Assembly (NCBI GenBank): GCA_947595555.1
Contig: CANQES010000086.1
Span: forward strand, 1 to 5,760
From: an uncultured Clostridia bacterium
GTDB taxonomy: Bacteria > Bacillota > Clostridia > TANB77 > CAG-508
DNA: 5,760 nt
Direction: 5' to 3'
The notes beneath the pieces are model-generated. The model saw nothing but the letters and a program-made list of their open reading frames with translations. It ran no database searches and was not told where the DNA came from. Of this stretch, positions 1 to 5,708 are shown one piece after another; the first letter of the stretch is position 1; each line of letters starts with the position of its first letter. Both the position numbers and the translations under genes were made by a program.

Positions 1-175
1 GCAATATCTGGGATATGGCAAGTAATTGACAACAGAAACCTATAGCGATTCCAGCGTTCCGTATGTCATGATGGGCGGCAGCTATGTTGACGACGTTGTT
101 TTCGCGGGCAAACGCCTCTACGGTGCGTATCGTGCCTACGATAGCCGTTCGTTCCGCCCACTTTTAATTGTGTAA
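1..175 (+). pseudogene. Frameshifted 3' end of an unidentified GC-rich gene (left-truncated)
   Basis: The frame starting at base 1 reads AISGIWQVIDNRN and then hits a stop at 43-45. The frame that ends at the TAA at 173-175 has a stop at 23-25, but from base 41 it reads YSDSSVPYVMMGG and continues to SFRPLLIV. Dropping one base near 38-41 joins the two into a single plausible C-terminus. No ribosome site or likely start lies inside the window, so the gene would begin further left. I do not recognise the family firmly; the VPYVMMGGS...SFRPLLIV ending recalls C-termini of phage or surface-associated proteins in gut Firmicutes, which is only an impression. The segment is about 49% GC, well above the genes that follow, which suggests a different origin. 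It could also be a live gene with a sequencing error. Confidence 0.45.
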
Positions 176-214
176 CTGGACTCTGTGAAAACATTGTACG
201 TGAATATGGCATAG

Positions 215-286
215 GAAAGGAGAAAAGAGAAAGAGGAATTTGGGGCCGTCCCCAATTCCTCCTTCTCTTTTTTCTCTTTCTTTTTT
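215..286 (+). terminator. Long imperfect hairpin with T-run, probable rho-independent terminator
   Basis: A purine-rich 5' arm (about 215-245) pairs with a pyrimidine-rich 3' arm (250-280) around the four-base loop CCGT at 246-249. The core is GGGG (242-245) with CCCC (250-253), continued by AGGAATT against AATTCCT with one bulged T. Further pairing extends outward with one A-C mismatch near 232/262 and two bulged T at about 272-273. Six T follow at 281-286. This would end transcription of the upstream gene and insulate the suf promoter 11 bases further on. The stem is longer than most simple terminators, so it may derive from a dispersed palindromic repeat. Confidence 0.7.
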
Positions 287-296
287 ATTGTTAGTC

Positions 297-325
297 TTGA
301 CAAACAAATGACATTGTAATATAAT
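297..325 (+). promoter_or_regulatory. Consensus sigma-A promoter of the suf operon
   Basis: The -35 box TTGACA is at 297-302 and the -10 box TATAAT at 320-325, both perfect matches to the housekeeping consensus and separated by the ideal 17 bases. A T-rich stretch lies just upstream (about 277-292). Transcription should begin near 331-333, giving a leader of only about 25 bases before the first gene. No other promoter of this quality is seen before the suf genes, so this probably drives the whole operon. A promoter this close to consensus would be strong unless repressed, which fits the inverted repeat overlapping its downstream edge. Confidence 0.88.
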
Positions 326-342
326 GTTAGCCGTGGTTAACA
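325..342. promoter_or_regulatory. Operator-like inverted repeat overlapping the -10 box and start site
   Basis: TGTTAGCC (325-332) and GGTTAACA (335-342) are inverted copies of each other, matching at seven of eight positions, around a two-base centre GT. The repeat touches the last base of the -10 box and covers the predicted transcription start, the position expected for a repressor site. The GTTAG/TTAAC core loosely resembles DtxR-type boxes but is not a match to the canonical one. The adjacent gene encodes a DtxR/MntR-like winged-helix protein, so autoregulation is the simplest reading. Binding is inferred. Confidence 0.5.
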
Positions 343-344
343 AA

Positions 345-350
345 AGGAGA
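345..350 (+). promoter_or_regulatory. Ribosome binding site that fixes the regulator's start
   Basis: AGGAGA lies six bases before the ATG at 357. An in-frame ATG at 324 overlaps the -10 box, upstream of the predicted transcript start, so it cannot be the start on this mRNA. The site at 345-350 therefore decides for 357. Confidence 0.85.
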
Positions 351-356
351 AAAAGT

Positions 357-806
357 ATGATATCGAAATCGTTAGAAGAATATTTGAAAAATATGTATAT
401 TTTGCAAAAACAAAATGGATACATAAGAGTAACAGATATTGCGCAAAAAATGAATTGTACAAAACCGAGTGTAAATAAAGCAGTTTATAATTTAAAAGAC
501 CATGGGTTAGTGTATTATGAATCATATGGTTCTATTGAGCTGACGGAGGAAGGAAAAGATTTAGCTAAAAAGATATTAGAAGCTTATGATATTGTTTATT
601 TGTTTTTGAAGGATGTATTAAATTTATCTGAAGAGGAAGCAGAAAAAGAGGCTGAAAAAATAAAATCCTCAATAACGGATGAAACTGTCAATAAATTGGC
701 AAAATATGTACATCAGGTTTTAGGGTTGAGTAGTTTGGACTGTGACTACGATATTAATAAGGAAAAATGCAGAAGTTGTGCAAGAAGAACAGTAAGAAAG
801 GAATAG
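357..806 (+). CDS. DtxR/MntR-like winged-helix regulator with C-terminal cysteine cluster, putative suf operon regulator
   Basis: The 149-residue protein has a DtxR/MntR-type N-terminal winged helix: SLEEYLKNMY (5-14), the helix-turn-helix VTDIAQKMNCTKPSVNKAVYN (about 25-45), and a wing ending in GSIELTEEGK (58-67). A helical dimerisation-type segment follows (about 68-120); there is no SH3-like C-terminal domain, so the architecture is the short MntR type. Aligned by eye to Bacillus MntR, the ligands D8, E11, H77, E99, E102 and H103 become E8, K11, Y77, E100, K103 and S104, so the classical metal site looks largely lost. Instead the tail carries C129, C138 and C141 (C-x8-C-x2-C) in a basic context; C34 lies in the DNA-binding domain. 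Being first in a suf operon, four bases before sufC and behind a palindromic promoter site, it probably regulates the operon. The cysteines could bind an Fe-S cluster, zinc or iron; this is inference. It is not an Rrf2/IscR protein, as it lacks the GGYxLAR-type wing. Confidence 0.85.
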   Translation: MISKSLEEYLKNMYILQKQNGYIRVTDIAQKMNCTKPSVNKAVYNLKDHGLVYYESYGSIELTEEGKDLAKKILEAYDIVYLFLKDVLNLSEEEAEKEAEKIKSSITDETVNKLAKYVHQVLGLSSLDCDYDINKEKCRSCARRTVRKE

Positions 807-810
807 AAAG

Positions 811-1548
811 ATGAGTCAAGATTTATTAGAAATAAAAGATTTACATGTAAATGCTGAGGATAAAGAGATTTTGAAAGGAATTAATTTAAAAATAAAAAAA
901 GGTGACATCCATGTAATTATGGGACCAAATGGTTCTGGAAAAACTACTACAGCAAATAGCATTTTAAATAATCCAGCTTATCAAAAAGTAAATGGAAGTA
1001 TTACATTTGAAGGAGAAGATATTACTCATCTCAAGACAGATGAGATTGCTAGAAAGGGAATATTTATGTCTTTTCAATTACCAGAAGAGATACCAGGGGT
1101 TTCTGTTACAAATTTTTTGAAGTATGCAAAAAATAAAGTTACAGGAAAGCCGGTAAAGGTATTTCAATTCAAAGATGAACTAGAAACATATATGAAAGAA
1201 TTAAACATGAATCCAAAGAACATGGAAAGAAGCTTAAATGTTGGATTTTCTGGTGGAGAAAAAAAGAAAAATGAAATTTTGCAAATGCTTGTGTTAAATC
1301 CAAAACTTGCTATTTTAGATGAAACAGATTCTGGACTAGATGTTGATGCAATTAAAACAGTTTCAAAAGGAATAGAAATGTTTAAAAATGATGAAAATGC
1401 TATTTTAATAATTACCCATAATACAAAAATTTTGCATAGTTTGAAGGTAGACTATGTACATGTTTTGGTAGATGGAAAAATTGTTAAAACAGGTGGACAA
1501 GATTTGGCAAAAGAAATTGAAGAAAATGGTTATTCACAATACAAATAA
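811..1548 (+). CDS. sufC: SufC, Fe-S cluster assembly ATPase
   Basis: This 245-residue ABC-type ATPase is the cytosolic energy-providing subunit of the SufBCD scaffold; despite its fold it is not a transporter. All nucleotide-binding motifs are present in order: Walker A GPNGSGKTT (38-46, with K44), Q-loop Q89, signature FSGGE (146-150), Walker B LAILDE (166-171, with D170 and E171), D-loop SGLD (174-177) and switch histidine H203 in ITH. The length is the family norm, and the FSGGEKKKNE stretch after the signature is typical of SufC. The start follows AAAGGAA (797-803), which lies inside the end of the regulator gene, so the two are likely translationally linked across a four-base gap. The next genes, sufB and sufD, encode its partners. 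No missing key residue is seen. Confidence 0.97.
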   Translation: MSQDLLEIKDLHVNAEDKEILKGINLKIKKGDIHVIMGPNGSGKTTTANSILNNPAYQKVNGSITFEGEDITHLKTDEIARKGIFMSFQLPEEIPGVSVTNFLKYAKNKVTGKPVKVFQFKDELETYMKELNMNPKNMERSLNVGFSGGEKKKNEILQMLVLNPKLAILDETDSGLDVDAIKTVSKGIEMFKNDENAILIITHNTKILHSLKVDYVHVLVDGKIVKTGGQDLAKEIEENGYSQYK

Positions 1549-1553
1549 AAAAG

Positions 1554-1559
1554 AAGGGA
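1554..1559 (+). promoter_or_regulatory. Ribosome binding site that fixes the sufB start
   Basis: AAGGGA lies eight bases before the ATG at 1568 and just after the sufC stop. The reading frame is open further left, to an ATG at 1472 inside sufC, but that would add 32 residues unlike any SufB N-terminus. The site supports 1568. Confidence 0.8.
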
Positions 1560-1567
1560 TTTGTAAG

Positions 1568-2968
1568 ATGTCAAAAACAAAAATAAATGACATTAATCGA
1601 AATATATATGATATCAAAAATAAGGATGAATATGATTTCAAAATAAAAAAGGGCATAACAAAAGACATTGTAGAAGACATTTCAAAACAGAAAAATGACC
1701 CAGAATGGATGAAGGAGTTTCGATTAAAAGCATTAGAAGTATATAATCAATTAGAATTACCTACTTGGGGACCAGACATTTCAGAATTAAATATGGATGA
1801 CATTGCTACTTATGTAAGACCAAAAACAAGTTTAAATAATTCATGGGATGATGTGCCAGAAGACATCAAAAACACTTTTGATAAACTTGGCATTCCAGAC
1901 GCAGAAAAAACTTCTTTGGCGGGAGTTGGAGCACAATACGATTCAGAAGTAGTTTATCATAGTATGAAAGAAGAGTTAATAAAACAGGGTGTTATCTATA
2001 CTGATATGGAAACAGCGGTAAGAGAATATCCGGATTTAGTAAAAAAACATTTTATGAAATGTGTTCCTATATATGATCACAAATTTGTAGCATTACATGG
2101 TGCTGTTTGGTCTGGGGGCTCATTTGTGTATGTTCCTAAAGGTGTAAAAGTAGATATTCCATTACAATCATATTTTCGCTTGAACTCTCCAGAGTCAGGT
2201 CAATTTGAACATACATTAATTATTGTAGATGAGGGAGCAAGCTTACATTTTATAGAAGGATGTAGTGCACCAAAGTACAACAAAGTAAATCTACATGCAG
2301 GCTGTGTAGAATTATATGTAAAAGAAAATGCATATTTGAGATATTCTACTATTGAGAATTGGTCTAAAAATATGTTAAACCTAAATACTAAAAAAGCTAT
2401 TGTGGAAAAAAATGCACAAGTAGATTGGGTAACTGGCTCATTTGGCTCTAAAATATCAATGCTATATCCTATGAGCATATTAAATGGAGAAGGAGCTAAA
2501 ACAGAATATACAGGAATATCTTTTGCAGGAGAAGGACAAAACTTAGACACAGGATTTAAAGTAGTTCATAATAGCCCAAATACATCTAGTGTAGTAAATA
2601 GCAAATCTATTTCAAAAAATGGTGGAAAATGCACATATCGTTCTTTAGTTAGAATAAATGAAACAGCAACTCATTCAAAATCTTCAGTATCTTGCGAATC
2701 ATTAATGCTAGACGATATATCAATATCTGATACAATACCAGTAAATGATATAAGAACTGATGAAGTTGAATTTTCACACGAGGCTAAAATTGGAAAAATT
2801 AGTGATAAGACGATTTTTTATTTAATGAGTAGAGGACTATCTGAAGAAGACGCAAAAGCTATGATTGTTAGAGGATTTGCTTATCCAATTTCAAAAGAAT
2901 TACCTGTGGAATATGCAGTAGAAATGAATAATTTGATAAATCTAGAATTGGAGGGAGCTATTGGATAA
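1568..2968 (+). CDS. sufB: SufB, Fe-S cluster scaffold subunit
   Basis: The 466-residue protein is the cluster-building core of the SufBCD complex, where sulfur delivered from SufS and SufU and iron are combined. It aligns by eye over its full length with Bacillus SufB (about 465 residues). Recognisable stretches are LAGVGAQYDSEVVYH (118-132), AVWSGGSFVYVPKGVKV (179-195), EGCSAP (230-235), the beta-helix core, and FYLMSRGLSEEDA (417-429), with a typical GAIG end. C232 sits at the place of E. coli C254, and C376 in CESLML at that of E. coli C405, the cysteine implicated in cluster assembly at the SufB-SufD interface. H404 and E405 occupy the conserved HEA position. The start at 1568 gives the family's usual length. 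The stop overlaps the sufD start by one base (TAATG), which points to translational coupling and fixed subunit ratio. Confidence 0.97.
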   Translation: MSKTKINDINRNIYDIKNKDEYDFKIKKGITKDIVEDISKQKNDPEWMKEFRLKALEVYNQLELPTWGPDISELNMDDIATYVRPKTSLNNSWDDVPEDIKNTFDKLGIPDAEKTSLAGVGAQYDSEVVYHSMKEELIKQGVIYTDMETAVREYPDLVKKHFMKCVPIYDHKFVALHGAVWSGGSFVYVPKGVKVDIPLQSYFRLNSPESGQFEHTLIIVDEGASLHFIEGCSAPKYNKVNLHAGCVELYVKENAYLRYSTIENWSKNMLNLNTKKAIVEKNAQVDWVTGSFGSKISMLYPMSILNGEGAKTEYTGISFAGEGQNLDTGFKVVHNSPNTSSVVNSKSISKNGGKCTYRSLVRINETATHSKSSVSCESLMLDDISISDTIPVNDIRTDEVEFSHEAKIGKISDKTIFYLMSRGLSEEDAKAMIVRGFAYPISKELPVEYAVEMNNLINLELEGAIG

Positions 2969-4032
2969 TGGAAACCATAAGAGTAAATGAAACGCCAGTT
3001 AGAACTTCAAGACATTTTTTGATTAATAATGTAGAACTAGATAGCACGATTTTACCTGAAAAAATAGAAAATTTTGAAAATGTGTCAATTATAGGTGAAA
3101 CATCTAAGATAAAAATAGAAAAGGACATTAATAATTGCAGTTTAACTTATGGACTAGGAGATATTTTGACATCTCAGGTAAATGAAAAGGCAAATCAAAA
3201 ATTAAAATTACAGGTGGAAAGTAAAACTAATCAAGATATACAAATTAGTTTTGAATTAGATGAGGATAATCCAAATTTAATTGATATGATTGATATTACA
3301 GCTAAAGAGAATACAAAAGCAACAATTATTATAAAATATGAAACCAACAAAGCAGTACAAGCATTTCATAATGGTATAATAAAAGTGTTAGCTGAAAAAG
3401 ATGCAGAGCTAAAAATGATTATTGTTAATAAAACAAATCTTATGTCTAATAATTTTATAAGTATTGAGAATATGATACATGAAAATGCAAAAGTTGATTA
3501 TACTATGATAGATTTTGGTGGAAAAAATAGTATTACGAATTATTATTCTAATTTAGTAGGTAAAAATGCCGATAATCATATTAACACAATTTATTTGGGA
3601 AGAGAAAATCAATTTTTTGATTTGAACTATATTGGAGAGCTAAGAGGAGAAAAATCTAATATTAATATTGAAGTGCAAGGTGCTTTAAAGGATAATGCCA
3701 AAAAGAATTTTAAAGGAACTATTGATTTTAAAAAAGGTTGTAAAAAAGCAACAGGAAATGAAAATGAAGCTTGTTTATTATTATCAGAGCAGGCAAAATC
3801 ATTAGCATTACCAATGCTCTTATGTTCTGAAGAAGAAGTCGAAGGAAACCATAGTAGCTCTGCTGGAAAAGTAGGAGATAAGGAATTATTTTATATAATG
3901 AGTAGGGGCTTTGAAAAGAAAGAGGCTATGAAGCTGTTGGTAAGAGCAAAATTTAATAATATAATAGATACAATAAAAAATGATGATTTAAAGACGGACA
4001 TTTTAGATGACATAGAAGAAAGGTTAGATTAA
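2968..4032 (+). CDS. sufD: SufD, Fe-S cluster scaffold subunit (short form)
   Basis: SufD is the SufB paralogue that pairs with it through the beta-helix domain and contacts SufC through its C-terminal helices. This 354-residue protein shows the NETPVRTSRHF N-terminal motif (7-17), a beta-rich middle with weak conservation (about 40-270), and the diagnostic C-terminal block: EGNHSSSAGKVGDKELFYIMSRG (292-314) followed by KKEAMKLLVRA. H295 in GNHS probably corresponds to the E. coli H360 implicated in cluster formation at the SufB-SufD interface. It is shorter than E. coli (about 423) and Bacillus (about 437) SufD, mostly through a reduced N-terminal helical region. The start overlaps the sufB stop, with GGAGGGAG at 2950-2957 as ribosome site inside sufB. 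Identity rests on the C-terminal block and on position between sufB and sufS. Confidence 0.94.
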   Translation: METIRVNETPVRTSRHFLINNVELDSTILPEKIENFENVSIIGETSKIKIEKDINNCSLTYGLGDILTSQVNEKANQKLKLQVESKTNQDIQISFELDEDNPNLIDMIDITAKENTKATIIIKYETNKAVQAFHNGIIKVLAEKDAELKMIIVNKTNLMSNNFISIENMIHENAKVDYTMIDFGGKNSITNYYSNLVGKNADNHINTIYLGRENQFFDLNYIGELRGEKSNINIEVQGALKDNAKKNFKGTIDFKKGCKKATGNENEACLLLSEQAKSLALPMLLCSEEEVEGNHSSSAGKVGDKELFYIMSRGFEKKEAMKLLVRAKFNNIIDTIKNDDLKTDILDDIEERLD

Positions 4033-4034
4033 TA

Positions 4035-5255
4035 ATGGATATAAATGAGATTAAGAAGGATTTTCCTATTTTAGAAAATAGAAAAATTGCTTATTTGGAT
4101 AGTGGTGCGACCACTCAAAAACCAATTCAAGTTATTAAAGCAATAGAAGAGTATTATCAAAAATATAATGCCAATCCTCACAGAGGAGCATATTCATTGA
4201 GTATAGAGGCAACACAGGCATATGAAAATACGAGAGAGAAAATTGCTAATTTTATAAATGCTAAAAATAAGGAAGACATCATATTTTCAAAAAATGCAAC
4301 AGAGAGCCTTAATTTGCTTGCGTATTCATATGGAATGCAAAAATTAAAAAAAGGTGATGAAGTTGTACTTTCTATAATGGAACATCATTCTAATTTAGTT
4401 CCATGGCAAAAGGTGTGTAAAATTACTGAAAGTAAATTAAATTATATGTATATTAATGAAGATTTTGAGATACCAGATGAAGACATAGAAAACAAAATTA
4501 CTGATAATACAAAAATAGTTGCAATAACGCATGTTTCAAATGTTTTAGGTACTATTAACAACATAAAGAAAATCATAAAACAAGCACATAAAAAAGGAGC
4601 AATTGTTATTGTAGATGCTTCACAAAGCATACCACATATGAGAATTGATGTACAAGATTTAGACTGTGATTTTCTTGCTTTTTCAGGGCATAAAATGTTA
4701 GCACCACTTGGAATTGGAGTATTATATGGAAAAAAAGAATTATTGAACAAAATGGAACCATTTTTAATGGGTGGTGATATGATAGAATTTGTTTATGAAC
4801 AAGAAACTACATTTGCACCATTACCAAACAAATTTGAAGCAGGGACACAAAATGTGGAAGGTGTTATAGGTTTAGGAGCAGCTATTGATTATATTGAAAA
4901 TATAGGATATGATGAAATAGAAAAAATGGAAAAAGAATTAATATCATATGCAAGACAAGAATTATCAAAATTAGATTATTTAACATTATATCTAACACCA
5001 AAAGAAGAAAATCATTCTTCTGTAATATCATTTAACATCAAAGGAGTACATCCACATGATGTAGCAAGTATTTTAGACACAGAAGGTGTTTGTGTACGCT
5101 CTGGAAACCATTGTGCACAACCACTTATGAGATTTTTGGGAATAGATTCTACATGTCGAGCAAGTTTCTATTTTTATAATACAAAAGAAGATGTTGATAA
5201 ACTTGTTGCTGGACTAAATAAGGCTTATCAAATATTTAAAAAATATTTAGGATAA
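4035..5255 (+). CDS. sufS: SufS, PLP-dependent group II cysteine desulfurase
   Basis: This enzyme converts L-cysteine to alanine and holds the released sulfur as a persulfide for transfer to SufU. The 406 residues match the family's length. Visible landmarks are the N-terminal YLDSGATTQKP (20-30), NPHRGAYSLS (47-56), EHHSN (116-120, with H118 stacking on PLP), VDASQS (193-198, with D194 and Q197), the PLP Schiff-base lysine K220 in SGHK, EAGTQN (268-273), and the persulfide cysteine C360 in RSGNHCAQP (355-363). The RSGxHCAQP form with a short loop marks group II (SufS-type) rather than IscS/NifS. The start lies two bases after the sufD stop, with AAAGG at 4018-4022 as ribosome site. The neighbouring sufU encodes its partner. 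All catalytic residues are intact. Confidence 0.97.
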   Translation: MDINEIKKDFPILENRKIAYLDSGATTQKPIQVIKAIEEYYQKYNANPHRGAYSLSIEATQAYENTREKIANFINAKNKEDIIFSKNATESLNLLAYSYGMQKLKKGDEVVLSIMEHHSNLVPWQKVCKITESKLNYMYINEDFEIPDEDIENKITDNTKIVAITHVSNVLGTINNIKKIIKQAHKKGAIVIVDASQSIPHMRIDVQDLDCDFLAFSGHKMLAPLGIGVLYGKKELLNKMEPFLMGGDMIEFVYEQETTFAPLPNKFEAGTQNVEGVIGLGAAIDYIENIGYDEIEKMEKELISYARQELSKLDYLTLYLTPKEENHSSVISFNIKGVHPHDVASILDTEGVCVRSGNHCAQPLMRFLGIDSTCRASFYFYNTKEDVDKLVAGLNKAYQIFKKYLG

Positions 5256-5270
5256 TGGAGATAAATTGAA

Positions 5271-5708
5271 ATGGAAGATTTAACAGATGTTTATAATGAC
5301 TTAATTATGGAACACAGCATGAATTCATACAACAAAAAAGAATTAGAGAATGCAGATTATTCACAAATAGGGCACAATCCTAACTGTGGAGATGAAATCA
5401 CCTTGCAAATGAAGATGAATGGCGATATTATTGAAGATATGTCTTTCTCTGGACATGGTTGTGCAATATCACAAGCTTCTACTTCAATTATGATAGACAC
5501 ATTAAGAGGAAAAACAATAGAAGAGGCAAAGGACATTGTAAGAATATTTATTAACATGATAAAAAGAGAAACCACTGATGAGGAAGAACTAAAAAAATTA
5601 GAAGACGCAATTGCATTCAAAAATGTATCAAATATGCCAGCAAGGGTGAAATGTGCTTTGCTTGCGTGGCATACAATAGAGGAGATATTAGAGAAAAATG
5701 GAAAATAA
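5271..5708 (+). CDS. sufU: SufU, zinc-dependent sulfur transfer protein
   Basis: SufU accepts persulfide sulfur from SufS through a zinc-ligand swap and passes it on; in Gram-positive bacteria it replaces SufE. The 145-residue protein has the IscU-like fold with NPNCGDE (36-42), SGHGCAISQAS (60-70) and PARVKCALLAWHT (123-135). Predicted zinc ligands are C39, D41, C64 and C128, equivalent to Bacillus C41, D43, C66 and C128. The extended segment before the last cysteine (about 97-122) and the lack of an IscU LPPVK motif place it with SufU rather than scaffold IscU. GGAG at 5257-5260, 10 bases before the ATG, is the ribosome site. Its last 11 bases overlap the start of mnmA, which suggests that sulfur relayed here also serves tRNA thiolation. 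Confidence 0.96.
   Translation: MEDLTDVYNDLIMEHSMNSYNKKELENADYSQIGHNPNCGDEITLQMKMNGDIIEDMSFSGHGCAISQASTSIMIDTLRGKTIEEAKDIVRIFINMIKRETTDEEELKKLEDAIAFKNVSNMPARVKCALLAWHTIEEILEKNGK

Noticed and set aside
324..356. Upstream ATG at 324 as start of the regulator gene
   Set aside because: It overlaps the -10 box, precedes the predicted transcript start, and has no ribosome site. The ATG at 357 has AGGAGA at ideal spacing, and the protein then begins like DtxR/MntR proteins.
303..356. Riboswitch or attenuator in the suf leader
   Set aside because: The predicted leader is only about 25 bases, too short for a riboswitch; the only symmetrical element is better explained as a DNA operator.
357..806. 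Regulator as an Rrf2/IscR protein
   Set aside because: The length and three cysteines are reminiscent, but the wing reads GSIELTEEGK, not the Rrf2 GGYxLAR-type motif, and the cysteine spacing (C-x8-C-x2-C, close to the C-terminus) differs from IscR.
1472..1567. Extended SufB start inside sufC
   Set aside because: The 32 extra residues are out-of-frame sufC sequence with no SufB similarity; AAGGGA before 1568 and the family length support the later start.
2200..2550. Minus-strand open frames inside sufB, sufS (4442-4750), sufU (5357-5620) and near 164-525
   Set aside because: They are antisense to well-supported genes, show no family motifs or ribosome sites, and reflect the low stop density opposite these coding frames; the one near 164-424 also crosses the hairpin and promoter.
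5255..5269. Four-codon ORF (ATG GAG ATA AAT TGA) between sufS and sufU
   Set aside because: It arises from the TAATG at the sufS stop and overlaps the sufU ribosome site; a chance product in AT-rich DNA is more likely than a coupling peptide.
5271..5708. SufU as an IscU-type scaffold
   Set aside because: It lacks the LPPVK chaperone-binding motif and the conserved histidine before the last cysteine, and has the SufU-type extended segment and RVKC ending beside sufS.
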